A stretch of 64,000 nt of DNA from Sphingobacterium sp. CZ-UAM (GTDB taxonomy: Bacteria; Bacteroidota; Bacteroidia; Sphingobacteriales; Sphingobacteriaceae): the NCBI RefSeq assembly GCF_002000245.1, contig NZ_MTCM01000007.1, forward strand, positions 62,001 to 126,000, read 5' to 3'. Below, piece after piece: positions 19,141 to 27,496 of the stretch. Each line of letters opens with the position of its first letter. Position 1 is the first letter of the stretch. A program made the translations under genes and the position numbers. The notes below the pieces were generated by a model. The model made no database searches. It was given only the letters and a program-made list of their open reading frames with translations, and was not told where the DNA came from.

Positions 19141-19164
19141 AATATATTTTCAATATTTGAGCAT

Positions 19165-19806
19165 ATGAGCAATCCGATCGTATCTACTGAACAGCTAACA
19201 TTCCGATATACCCATGCGAAAAGCATCGAATTTCCGGACATCTATATCGAGAAAGGACAACATACCCTATTATTGGGTGATTCAGGCACAGGTAAAACGA
19301 CTTTGTTGAATATGCTTGGCGGTCTATCCAGACCTGAAACAGGACATGTTAAAATCAATGATCAGGATCTTTCCCTATTATCTAACAGCAAGCTCGACAG
19401 ATTCAGGTCGCAATACATTGGTTTTATCTTCCAGGAAGCTCATCTTCTCAAAAATTTAACCCTACTGGAAAACATCAAATTGGCTCAATCTCTCGCAGGA
19501 AAAAATGTAGCTGTGGATGAGATCCACCAAGTATTGAAACAGCTGCAATTGGATCATAAAACAGCAGCCTATCCAAATGAATTAAGCCGTGGTCAGTTAC
19601 AACGCGCTGCTATTGCACGGAGCGTCATTAATAAACCGGCCCTGCTCATTGCAGATGAACCCACAGCAGCATTAGATGATAACAATACAAATCGTGTACT
19701 GGAACTCCTGTTGGGTATCGCAGATACCGCTGGCTCGACCCTATTGATCACAACACACGACAAACGGATCAAAGATCGGTTTTCGAAAATGTATCTCTTA
19801 AAATAA
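19165..19806 (+). CDS. ABC transporter ATP-binding protein (LolD/MacB-like)
   Basis: This 213-residue ATPase has Walker A GDSGTGKTT (about 37-45), Q-loop region FIFQEAHLL, a signature LSRGQLQRAAIARS in which the usual LSGGQ is LSRGQ, Walker B LLIADEPTAALD and the switch His in TTHDK. It belongs to the LolD/MacB-type group that energises mechanotransmission permeases. It is the first gene of an operon with the FtsX-fold permease 47 bases downstream. The start at 19165 follows from the promoter position. Known counterparts (the Pseudomonas aeruginosa PA4064-PA4066 type) are linked to zinc limitation; that link here is inferred. Confidence 0.92.
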   Translation: MSNPIVSTEQLTFRYTHAKSIEFPDIYIEKGQHTLLLGDSGTGKTTLLNMLGGLSRPETGHVKINDQDLSLLSNSKLDRFRSQYIGFIFQEAHLLKNLTLLENIKLAQSLAGKNVAVDEIHQVLKQLQLDHKTAAYPNELSRGQLQRAAIARSVINKPALLIADEPTAALDDNNTNRVLELLLGIADTAGSTLLITTHDKRIKDRFSKMYLLK

Positions 19807-19853
19807 TCGCTTACGGCCTCTTATTCATCACCCTCTTAGATTTAAAATTTGTT

Positions 19854-21245
19854 ATGAACACGATACAGTTGGTTTGGAAAAATTTAAGTAGACAATTTGG
19901 TTCTGTCTTTCTGAGTATTTTACTGACAGCTTTTGGGATTTCCATTCTGGCAGTGCTTTCCATCACAGGTGAAACATTTGAAAAGCAGCTCGACAATAAT
20001 AGTAAGAATATTGACCTTGTTGTCGGTGCCAAAGGTAGTCCGCTCCAATTGATCTTATCCAGTGTATACCATATCGACAATCCAACAGGAAATATACCCC
20101 TAGATGAGCTCGAACCCTTACGCCAGAATCCGCTTGTCCAATTGGCCGTACCCCTATCTCTGGGCGATAACTTTAAAGGGCATCGGATTGTGGGGACAGA
20201 TTCTTCCTTTCTGGCGATTTACGATACTAAAATCCATGAGGGCCGTATCTGGCAAAAAGACTTTGAAGTCCTTATCGGTGAGCAGGTTGCTAAAAAACAG
20301 CATTTGAAAATTGGTGATCAGATCAACAGCTCACATGGCCTAAGCAAAGATGGCCATAGCCATGACGAGCACCCTTTTACGATTGTGGGCATTTTAAAGC
20401 AAAATAATAACGTAACCGACAACCTTATTTTGACCAATCTCGAGAGCGTTTGGGATGTTCATGGTATTGCCCATCATCATGCCGAACAGGAAACAGCAGC
20501 GCAAAGAGAACAACGTGAACGAGAAGAAGACCGCGAAGAAACAGTCAAAGCACACCAACATCACCATGGCGAAGACCTCGAGGAAAATTCTTCGGCTAAG
20601 GCGTTAGTTGAAGAAAAAGAACAGCACGATCACGCAGATCACGACCACGAGGAGGAAGGTGTATTTGTCAAATCTATTGGAGCAGATATGGTGAAACAAA
20701 ACGGTCTGGAAATAACGGCTATCTTGATAAAATATCAGTCACCAGCCGCTATCGGCATATTGCCTAAAATGATCGACCAACAAACAGATATGCAAGCCGC
20801 CTCTCCGGCGATGGAAAGTACACGTCTGTTTTCACTCTTAGGCGTGGGAATAGATTCTTTAGCTATCCTGGCCTACATCATCATGCTCATTGCCGGGCTG
20901 AGTGTATTTATCAATCTCTACAACGCGCTGAAACAACGTAAGTATGATCTGGCCATTATGCGTACACTTGGTGCGTCCAAAAGAAAATTATTCAACATTG
21001 TTCTATTGGAAGGTTTGACTATAACGATTGTCGGTGGATTGGTGGGACTGTTATTGGCACATCTGGCATTATACTATATCAGTAACCAAACGAGCCAGAG
21101 CGCTGACTTTATCGAAGCTTTTAGGCTACATCCAAAAGAATTGGTATTTTTGCTTATCGCTTGTCTCATTGGCGTCCTCGCAGCGCTGATTCCTGCTGTG
21201 AAAGCGTACAGGACAAGTATAGCTGGTACTTTATCAAACAAATAG
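19854..21245 (+). CDS. MacB/FtsX-type ABC permease with His-rich periplasmic insert
   Basis: This 463-residue permease has one N-terminal membrane segment (about 14-36), a large periplasmic MacB-like domain and three C-terminal membrane segments with the FtsX motif region (YDLAIMRTLGASKRKLF). The periplasmic part holds unusual metal-ligand-rich stretches: HSHDEH (about 168), AHHHAEQ (about 204), HQHHHGED (about 238) and HDHADHDHEEE (about 259-269), with a charged helix between them. Type VII ABC proteins of this fold do not transport through a pore but pull lipoproteins, peptides or toxins with periplasmic motion. The His clusters suggest zinc or another transition metal is bound or sensed. 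It is probably co-transcribed with the ATPase. Confidence 0.9.
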   Translation: MNTIQLVWKNLSRQFGSVFLSILLTAFGISILAVLSITGETFEKQLDNNSKNIDLVVGAKGSPLQLILSSVYHIDNPTGNIPLDELEPLRQNPLVQLAVPLSLGDNFKGHRIVGTDSSFLAIYDTKIHEGRIWQKDFEVLIGEQVAKKQHLKIGDQINSSHGLSKDGHSHDEHPFTIVGILKQNNNVTDNLILTNLESVWDVHGIAHHHAEQETAAQREQREREEDREETVKAHQHHHGEDLEENSSAKALVEEKEQHDHADHDHEEEGVFVKSIGADMVKQNGLEITAILIKYQSPAAIGILPKMIDQQTDMQAASPAMESTRLFSLLGVGIDSLAILAYIIMLIAGLSVFINLYNALKQRKYDLAIMRTLGASKRKLFNIVLLEGLTITIVGGLVGLLLAHLALYYISNQTSQSADFIEAFRLHPKELVFLLIACLIGVLAALIPAVKAYRTSIAGTLSNK

Positions 21246-21428
21246 GACGAATGGTTAATTGGAGTAAAAAAACATAAGAATAGCGTATGCAAGATAAATC
21301 CTGGATGTGCATCGGCGAAATCTCAGCACGCAATACGTTATACTCAATACTAAAACAGATGAAACCCTTATGATTTATTCATCACCGGATAAATCTGCTA
21401 GCTTCATCACAGCTAAAAAATTAAACAG

Positions 21429-21905
21429 ATGAAAAAAATTATCACCGCACTCCTCTTCACATTCTTCAGCATCATACAAGCACATGCGCAGATCGGTAGC
21501 AATGCCGATGTACCCGATCATACCCCCATGATGAACAAAACCTGGGATGCCATCGATAAGATGGCCTATAAAGTAACCTATAACGGCGCAAAAAAAGTCT
21601 ATACTCCTTTTTATCCAAAAGAACTCAAAGCACTGGAAAACAAAGTAGTCGAGCTGCCAGGTTATATGGTTCCATTGCATAGTGGACGCAATCATAAAAA
21701 CTTTATGATGTCTGTACTGCCTGTCATGCAATGTCAATTTTGTGGTTCGAATGGAATTCCACCGATGGTCGAAGTAACCTTAAAGGGGGGAGCAATTAAA
21801 TTTTCCGAAGATCCTATTAAGCTTAAAGGGAAGATGGTTTTTACAAAAGATCCGCTTAAGGGAAATTCTGAAATTCAGATCGTCGATGCTGAACTCATAA
21901 AATAA
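21429..21905 (+). CDS. Secreted DUF3299-like protein
   Basis: This 158-residue protein has a signal peptide ending ...IQAHAQ and a single small domain. The run VELPGYMVPL followed about 40 residues later by QCQFCGSNGIPPMVEV recalls DUF3299 proteins (their GFxxPL...PPPP pattern), but here a CxxC pair (CQFC, about 99-102) sits where those proteins have a Cys-rich or proline-rich loop. It follows the permease by 183 bases, on the same strand, with no terminator seen between. In other bacteria DUF3299 genes accompany the same ABC pair and are controlled by Zur. The DUF assignment is from pattern and neighbours, not from a search. Confidence 0.65.
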   Translation: MKKIITALLFTFFSIIQAHAQIGSNADVPDHTPMMNKTWDAIDKMAYKVTYNGAKKVYTPFYPKELKALENKVVELPGYMVPLHSGRNHKNFMMSVLPVMQCQFCGSNGIPPMVEVTLKGGAIKFSEDPIKLKGKMVFTKDPLKGNSEIQIVDAELIK

Positions 21906-21925
21906 GTAGATCGCCCTGTTACGCT

Positions 21926-21957
21926 GTGAATCTTGCCTATCCTTAGATGAGATTCAC
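21926..21957. terminator. Possible hairpin between convergent genes
   Basis: GTGAATCT (21926-21933) and AGATTCAC (21950-21957) can pair with a 16-base loop, and flanking CCTGTT and AACAGG could lengthen the stem. There is no T tract, so termination activity is uncertain. Confidence 0.35.
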
Positions 21958-21985
21958 ATGGATACGCCCAAAAAACAGGTTGAAT

Positions 21986-22699
21986 TTATCGATTAAGGAG
22001 TGAGACCTCAAGACAAGCCGCCAACGCCGCTGTTTCCGTACGTAAGCGGGCATCTCCAAGCGATATGGGCTGAAAGCCTGCAGCTAGGGCCAAATCTATC
22101 TCCTCCGCTGAAAAATCACCCTCTGGACCTATCAAAATAATATAATGCTGCCCTGGCTCAATTAGTTGGCTCAAATATTTTTTGTCGGAATCAACACAAT
22201 GCGCAATAGCTTTTTGGGTACCATCTAACTGTATGTCCTTGAAAAACTGTTTAAACGATACTGCAGGGTTCAGGCGAGGCAAATACGCTTTTAAAGACTG
22301 CTTCATCGCTGATACAATGACCTTATTCAAACGATCCAACTTCACCTCCTTACGCTCCGAATGCTCACAGATAATAGGCGTAACCTCCTGAATTCCGATC
22401 TCAGTGGCTTTCTCCAAAAACCACTCGATACGATCGATGTTCTTAGTTGGCCCGACAGCGATATGCAAATGATAATTTGGTTGCTGGTATTTCTCCTTGA
22501 CATCCAAGATGGCAAGTACGGTACGTTTGGGATGTGGATCTATAATCTCTGCTTCGTACAAGCCACCACGGCCATCTATTAAGTATAAATGATCTCCTGT
22601 ATTCATACGAAGCACACGGACAGCATGCTTGCTTTCCTCCTCACTGAGAATAAAGTTTTGTAGGGAAGGATTTAATTCGGGAGTAAAAAATAACTGCAT
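21986..22699 (-). CDS. rsmE: 16S rRNA (uracil(1498)-N(3))-methyltransferase
   Basis: This 237-residue protein has an N-terminal PUA-like domain (SEEESKHAVRVLRMNTGD, about 18-35) and a SPOUT domain with the diagnostic LIGPEGDFSAEEID and LGDARLRTETAALAA motifs (about 185-225). RsmE methylates N3 of U1498 in 16S rRNA near the decoding site, using S-adenosylmethionine. It is the last gene of a four-gene minus-strand run (dedA, ppa, corC-like, rsmE), 18 bases after the corC-like stop. Confidence 0.95.
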   Translation of the reverse strand: MQLFFTPELNPSLQNFILSEEESKHAVRVLRMNTGDHLYLIDGRGGLYEAEIIDPHPKRTVLAILDVKEKYQQPNYHLHIAVGPTKNIDRIEWFLEKATEIGIQEVTPIICEHSERKEVKLDRLNKVIVSAMKQSLKAYLPRLNPAVSFKQFFKDIQLDGTQKAIAHCVDSDKKYLSQLIEPGQHYIILIGPEGDFSAEEIDLALAAGFQPISLGDARLRTETAALAACLEVSLLNR

Positions 22700-22717
22700 G
22701 TACTGTTCGTTATGATC

Positions 22718-24031
22718 TTATTCGGTGACATCGTCATCAGCGGATTCCACCAATTCCAGTTTGACAAATTCTATATTCTGTTGGGCTTTACGAATAATGG
22801 TGAATACATAACCGTATTCTTCTTTCCGCTCCCCTACTTCAGGAATTTTATCAAAGATTTCGCTGACCAATCCTGCCATTGTATCGTAATCCTGGCTTGC
22901 GGGCAACTCTATTGGAAGAAACTCATTCACATCATGAATACTCGCTCCGGCATCCACCATATACTCTGTTTCAGATATACGTTCGACAACAGGTGTTTCC
23001 TCATCGTACTCATCCTGGATCTCTCCGACCAACTCCTCCACGATATCCTCTAAGGTCGCCATCCCAGCAGTGCCACCAAATTCGTCGAGGACAATAGCCA
23101 GTTGAAGACGACGTTGCTGAAACTCAGCCATCAGATCATTGATCTTTTTCGTTTCAGGAATAAAGTAGGGCTTACGCATGATATTTTTCATGACCACCTC
23201 TTTACCTTTTGCCAAAAGAGGAAGAATATCCTTTGTATGGACAATACCCACAATCTGATCGATATTATCCTCATAGATCGGAATACGCGAATAGCCCTCT
23301 TCCGTCATCGTTTCAATCAATTCCGAAGCATCTGCTGTGACTTCAACAGCGACAATCTTAGTCCTCGGTACCATAATATTCTTTACGATACGCTCGTTAA
23401 AATCGAAGACGTTTTTAATTAACTCATGTTCGGAAATATCCAGTGCTCCGGATTCTTTTCCTTTATCCAAAAGGTATTGCAGTTCTTCAGATGAATGCGC
23501 AGACTCACCCTTGGTCACTTCGAACCCTAAAATCTTAAGCAGAAAATTTGCAAAACCGTTCAGTATCCAAATAAAGGGTCTAAAGATAAAATAGAAAAAT
23601 TGCAGTGGAACCGCAATCTTCATCGTTGTGGCAACAGGTTTTTGAATGGCTATTGACTTAGGAGCCAGTTCACCAAATACAATGTGCAACACGGTAATGA
23701 TTGTAAATGCCAACACATGACCTGCGTTGGTAGCGATCTTACCTGTCAATTCAACACCAAAGAAACCTAGTGCCCCCTGCACAATCTGGGTCATTACAGC
23801 CTCTCCTACCCAACCCAAGGCCAGTGAAGAAAGTGTAATACCCAATTGTGTAGCGGCCAAATAACCATCCAAATGCTCCGTTATACTTTTGGCAATTGTA
23901 GCAACTTTGCTACCTGTTTTCGCCTGAACTTCAATTTGGGAGACTCGGACTTTGACAATAGCAAATTCAGCGGCAACGAAAAATCCGTTGGCTAATACTA
24001 AAAACAATGTCCAAAAAATATCGAGCGCCAT
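22718..24031 (-). CDS. CNNM/CorC-type hemolysin family membrane protein
   Basis: This 437-residue protein has an N-terminal CNNM (DUF21) membrane domain with four hydrophobic segments (about 1-195), a CBS-domain pair (about 215-335; IMVPRTKIVAVEV and YSRIPIYED) and a C-terminal CorC/HlyC transporter-associated domain (about 350-430, with DEFGGTAGMATLEDIVEELVG just before it). Relatives are implicated in magnesium or cobalt efflux, with ATP or Mg sensed by the CBS pair. It follows ppa by 8 bases and precedes rsmE, so it is operonic. The name hemolysin is historical; no toxin function should be inferred. Confidence 0.92.
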   Translation of the reverse strand: MALDIFWTLFLVLANGFFVAAEFAIVKVRVSQIEVQAKTGSKVATIAKSITEHLDGYLAATQLGITLSSLALGWVGEAVMTQIVQGALGFFGVELTGKIATNAGHVLAFTIITVLHIVFGELAPKSIAIQKPVATTMKIAVPLQFFYFIFRPFIWILNGFANFLLKILGFEVTKGESAHSSEELQYLLDKGKESGALDISEHELIKNVFDFNERIVKNIMVPRTKIVAVEVTADASELIETMTEEGYSRIPIYEDNIDQIVGIVHTKDILPLLAKGKEVVMKNIMRKPYFIPETKKINDLMAEFQQRRLQLAIVLDEFGGTAGMATLEDIVEELVGEIQDEYDEETPVVERISETEYMVDAGASIHDVNEFLPIELPASQDYDTMAGLVSEIFDKIPEVGERKEEYGYVFTIIRKAQQNIEFVKLELVESADDDVTE

Positions 24032-24039
24032 GCTTGGGG

Positions 24040-24582
24040 TTATTTGTTAACAAATTCTTTCTTGTACAATTCAATAGCGTCAATCAAGATTCTTTGTGCT
24101 TCCTCACGTCCTTTGACTCCTTCTACGATAACGTGTTTCTTTTCTAGCGCTTTGTAGCTTTCAAAGAATTGTACAATTTCCTTCATGGTATGTGGTGGCA
24201 ATTGATCAATGTCTTTAATGTAGTTGAATACCGGATCATTTTTGGCCACAGCAATAATTTTATCGTCTTGCTCGCCACCATCAACCATATTCATTACACC
24301 AATAACTTGCGCTTCAACCAATGTTAAAGGTAAAATATCAACCGAACAAATTACCAAAATATCCAACGGATCTTTGTCGTCGCAATAAGTCTGTGGAATA
24401 AAACCATAATTGGCTGGATAAACGACAGATGAACTCATTACTCTGTCCAAAAGCAACAAACCTGTTTCTTTGTCTAATTCGTACTTTCCTTTGGATCCGT
24501 TTGTAATCTCAATGATAGCGTTTACGGCATTTGGCACATTCTCACCTGGAGAAACCATGTGCCAAGGGTTTTGTTTACTCAT
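24040..24582 (-). CDS. ppa: Inorganic diphosphatase
   Basis: This 180-residue soluble family I pyrophosphatase carries the metal-binding signature CDDKDPLDILVI (about 67-78) and the SSVVYPANYGFIPQT strand before it. It hydrolyses pyrophosphate in the cytoplasm and drives biosynthetic reactions forward; Mg is the usual cofactor. It lies between the dedA gene (7 bases upstream) and the corC-like gene (8 bases downstream), a tight arrangement pointing to one transcript. Confidence 0.96.
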   Translation of the reverse strand: MSKQNPWHMVSPGENVPNAVNAIIEITNGSKGKYELDKETGLLLLDRVMSSSVVYPANYGFIPQTYCDDKDPLDILVICSVDILPLTLVEAQVIGVMNMVDGGEQDDKIIAVAKNDPVFNYIKDIDQLPPHTMKEIVQFFESYKALEKKHVIVEGVKGREEAQRILIDAIELYKKEFVNK

Positions 24583-24589
24583 TTTTATT

Positions 24590-25240
24590 TTACTGTATAT
24601 TTTGTTTGTTTCTTTTGTCTTTTATTCGCTTTTTGAGCAAAGTAATTGCAATAGGCAAAAATGCGATCACGATCATCCCCACGACCACATATTCAACATA
24701 GTGGATAATCCATGGGAACTCTATCCCTAGGAAATATCCAGAAAGAGTCAATACCAGGACCCATATTAAAGCTCCACTGACGTTAAATAAAACGAATTTT
24801 TTGAAATCTAATTTTACAACGCCCGCAAAGATAGGTGCAAAAGTACGAACTATTGGGACAAATCTACCTATAATTAACGCGGTTCCCCCATATTTATGAT
24901 AAAATTCTTCTGCCATCACCACATATTTTCGCTTAAAGATGATACTATCTTTTCGCTTAAATAACATGGGACCGGCTCGATAACCAAACCAATACCCCGT
25001 AAAATTGCCCAATATGCCAGCCGCCAATAGGCCCAAACAAAGTGTATAAATACTCACGTCTATCTTATTGAGCGCACAAAACAATCCTGCTAGAAATAAT
25101 AAGTAATCGCCGGGCAGAAAAAAACCAAAAAACAGACCTGTTTCGGCAAATACGATTAAAATAACTAAATAAAACCCGCCCGAACTCAAGAGCTCTTCAG
25201 GATTCATTAGTTGTTGAAATGACAACAAAAGTTCATGCAT
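24590..25240 (-). CDS. DedA family membrane protein
   Basis: This 216-residue protein has several hydrophobic segments and the DedA (VTT/SNARE-associated) signatures: FFGFFLPGDYLLFLAG (about 36-51), then GNFTGYWFGYRAG and the GRFVPIVRTFAPIFAG motif with its conserved Arg and Pro (about 125-140). DedA proteins are inner-membrane lipid flippase-type proteins that affect undecaprenyl phosphate or phospholipid movement and envelope integrity. It is the first gene of the dedA-ppa-corC-rsmE run. A TATATTTG box on the minus strand (25327-25334) could be its -7 element. Confidence 0.93.
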   Translation of the reverse strand: MHELLLSFQQLMNPEELLSSGGFYLVILIVFAETGLFFGFFLPGDYLLFLAGLFCALNKIDVSIYTLCLGLLAAGILGNFTGYWFGYRAGPMLFKRKDSIIFKRKYVVMAEEFYHKYGGTALIIGRFVPIVRTFAPIFAGVVKLDFKKFVLFNVSGALIWVLVLTLSGYFLGIEFPWIIHYVEYVVVGMIVIAFLPIAITLLKKRIKDKRNKQNIQ

Positions 25241-25379
25241 AACTTTCAGTAAAAATCAATGTTGTTTTCTGAATTTTAGAATCAAAGCCTACTTTTATCC
25301 GTGTATAATTTTAAAACAACAAAGTACAAATATAGTATTCTTCTAAAAAACGAAGGTAAATCATTGTAATATAATCTTG

Positions 25380-25796
25380 TTATTGATTCTGTGCAGTTAT
25401 GCTGATAATGGACTCCCGAATTGTTTCGGCGATGTGATGAAGCTCATCTTCCTCCAGGCTCAACTTAGGTCCAGCAAAATTTAGGTCACTTATTTTATTG
25501 ATCGGAACAAGATGGATATGTGCATGCGCGACTTCCAGCCCCACAACAGCCACACCAACCTTAACACATGGAATTACCTTTTTTATCCCTTGTGCAACAA
25601 TTTTCGCAAATACCCAAAGCGCCATGTATTCATCATCTTCGATATCGAAAATGTAATCTGTTTCTCTTTTTGGGATGACCAGTACGTGACCTTTTGCCAA
25701 AGGGCTGATATCCAAAAAGGCCAGAAAATCATTACTTTCCGCCACTTTGTAAGCTGGAATCTCTCCAGCAACGATTTTTGAAAAAATTGTTGACAT
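25380..25796 (-). CDS. HIT family nucleotide-binding protein
   Basis: This 138-residue protein begins with the typical TIFSKIVAGEIPAYKV segment and ends with the histidine triad HAHIHLVP (about 97-104). HIT proteins hydrolyse or transfer nucleotides from substrates such as adenosine phosphoramidates, with the central triad His as nucleophile. The Hint-like length and start place it with the HinT group. It may follow greA on the same transcript, but 283 bases and a hairpin separate them, so it is probably independent. Confidence 0.94.
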   Translation of the reverse strand: MSTIFSKIVAGEIPAYKVAESNDFLAFLDISPLAKGHVLVIPKRETDYIFDIEDDEYMALWVFAKIVAQGIKKVIPCVKVGVAVVGLEVAHAHIHLVPINKISDLNFAGPKLSLEEDELHHIAETIRESIISITAQNQ

Positions 25797-26079
25797 ATTA
25801 TTCTATATTGGAATAAATTCTTTTTGTAATAAAATATTGAGATAGTAGTATTCAGCATGGAGACTTTAGCAGTGCGGCCATCAGCTGGCATATGAAAAGT
25901 CTAATGTCTAATATTTACTATCTAAACACATTCGATAAAAAACGATCATAAGTAACATACATATGATGTTCTGAACAAATATAAACAAAAAAGGTCGCGA
26001 TTGCTAGAATCCGACCTTCTTAATATAAAGTTAATTTGTGGATGTGCGGTTATGGCGTACCGCACATAACCGACATATA
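25797..26079. other. Intergenic region between greA and the HIT gene
   Basis: No gene is visible. The region has a hairpin that may end greA (25991-26018), two mutually exclusive hairpins just after the greA stop (26044-26072), and a CAAATATA box (25976-25983) that reads TATATTTG on the minus strand and could start the HIT transcript. Confidence 0.45.
25991..26018 (-). terminator. Probable terminator downstream of greA
   Basis: AAGGTCG and CGACCTT can pair around a 14-base loop; on the minus strand the stem is followed by a T-rich tract (25984-25992). The stem is short, so confidence is moderate. Confidence 0.55.
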
Positions 26080-26553
26080 TTATCTTGAAATTTCTACAAT
26101 TTCAAATTCAATCTTACCTGCAGGTACTTCGATCTCTGCCGTATCACCTTTAGATTTACCTAATAATCCCTGAGCTATAGGCGATTTAACTGAAATTTTG
26201 CCCGACTTAAGGTCCGCTTCTGATTCAGCAACCAATTGATAAGTCATCACAGCTCCATTCTTTTTATTTTTGATCTTGACAATAGACAAAGCGAGAACTT
26301 TAGACGTATCCAGTTTAGATTCATCTATCAATCGAGCTGTCGCCAAAGTATTCTCCAGATTAGCTATTTTAGCCTCATGAAGTCCCTGGGCCTCTTTAGC
26401 AGCATCATACTCCGCGTTTTCAGACAAATCACCCTTGTCTCTTGCCTCTGCAATAGCATTGGCAATTTTAGATCTTCCTTCCGTCTTCAGATAAGCTAAT
26501 TCTTCTTTCAGCTTACGCAATCCTTCTTCCGTAAAATAAGTTACTTCTGCCAT
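26080..26553 (-). CDS. greA: Transcription elongation factor GreA
   Basis: This 157-residue protein has the N-terminal coiled-coil domain with the acidic tip region DKGDLSENAEYDAAKEAQ (about 40-57) and the C-terminal FKBP-like domain (about 80-157, SPIAQGLLGKSKGDTAEIEVP). GreA enters the RNA polymerase secondary channel and stimulates cleavage of backtracked RNA. The acidic residues that coordinate the catalytic Mg are intact. It is flanked upstream by the terminator of the two-component operon. Confidence 0.96.
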   Translation of the reverse strand: MAEVTYFTEEGLRKLKEELAYLKTEGRSKIANAIAEARDKGDLSENAEYDAAKEAQGLHEAKIANLENTLATARLIDESKLDTSKVLALSIVKIKNKKNGAVMTYQLVAESEADLKSGKISVKSPIAQGLLGKSKGDTAEIEVPAGKIEFEIVEISR

Positions 26554-26585
26554 AATTTTATCTTTTTTCTTATTTTCTACATTTT

Positions 26586-26632
26586 AAAAAAGAAACAAGA
26601 CCATATTACCCTCGTCGGGTAACATGGTCTTG
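26586..26632 (-). terminator. Rho-independent terminator after the response regulator gene
   Basis: CAAGACCAT-A-TTACCC pairs with GGGTAA-C-ATGGTCTTG around a small loop, one mismatch. On the minus strand it is followed by GTTTCTTTTTT. It separates the two-component operon from greA. Confidence 0.82.
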
Positions 26633-26696
26633 CTTTCAATCTATACGAAGATAATAATTGTTTTCAACAAAACAAATTCTTCTCAAGCAAATATCA

Positions 26697-27395
26697 TTAA
26701 ATCTCCTCTTCGTCTACAAATTTATACCCCAATCCCCGAACTGTTTGCAAATAATGCGGTTTGTCAGGATTAGTCTCGATTTTTTTCCGCAGACGGACAA
26801 CATGCATATCCAACGTACGTGTATTGACATTTGAACTATACCCCCATACCACTTCCATTAGCTCCTCCCGTGTGATCTCCCGACCCAAATTTTGGAGAAA
26901 ATGCAATAAAATCCTGTTTTCCAAGATAGTTAATTCGACTTTTTTACCATCCCGTATTAATGAATGGATATTGGGATGATGCTCGGTCTGCCCAAACTTG
27001 TAGATCTCGGGACTGTTTTTAGGCAGAAAAAACTTCACCTTATTATCTATCATTGCAATCAGCACATCCATATTGAACGGCTTACTAATATAGTCCGTCA
27101 CACCAAAGCTATATGCTTCAATCTTGTCCACATCCTGGGATTTTGCTGTCATCATAATAATGATATTCTCAAATCCTGCTTTACGGACATCTTCACAGAT
27201 CTCGTTACCTTCTTTTCCAGGGAGCATCCAATCTAAAAGGACCACATCAGGCCTTTTTTCCAAGATTAAACTTTCTGCTTCATTCCCATTTCCGCTTTGG
27301 ATGACTTGATAGCCTTCAGATTCTAATCGATGTTTTACCAAGAAACGTAAGTTCTCATCATCTTCAATAACAGCAACAGTGATGTCTTTATTCAT
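26697..27395 (-). CDS. OmpR/PhoB-type response regulator
   Basis: This 232-residue protein has a receiver domain (about 1-118) with the acidic pocket IEDDENL, phosphoacceptor Asp in DVVLLDWMLPG and Lys in DYISKPF, then an OmpR-type winged-helix DNA-binding domain (about 135-228, NVNTRTLDMHVVRLRKKIE). It should be phosphorylated by the histidine kinase encoded 101 bases upstream. It is the last gene of the lipoprotein/kinase/regulator unit. Its targets are not visible here. Confidence 0.95.
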   Translation of the reverse strand: MNKDITVAVIEDDENLRFLVKHRLESEGYQVIQSGNGNEAESLILEKRPDVVLLDWMLPGKEGNEICEDVRKAGFENIIIMMTAKSQDVDKIEAYSFGVTDYISKPFNMDVLIAMIDNKVKFFLPKNSPEIYKFGQTEHHPNIHSLIRDGKKVELTILENRILLHFLQNLGREITREELMEVVWGYSSNVNTRTLDMHVVRLRKKIETNPDKPHYLQTVRGLGYKFVDEEEI

Positions 27396-27496
27396 AAGTA
27401 AATAATTTGTCTTTTAAATGTCCTATGGAATATCCAGTTTATTTTTACAAGTCTTGCTTTTTCTAAACACGAATATTTCATAGCTGAATTTATTCT

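Larger units (their letters stand above)
18788..19164. other. Divergent intergenic region between TonB receptor and ABC operon
   Basis: This 377-base AT-rich stretch separates two divergent units. No gene is seen. It holds the receptor promoter at its left end and, at the right end, the operator-like palindrome and promoter of the ABC operon, described separately. Confidence 0.6.

Noticed and set aside
19138..19164. TTG at 19138 as the ABC ATPase start
   Set aside because: It lies inside the -7 promoter element; the ATG at 19165 fits the promoter and the ATPase fold.
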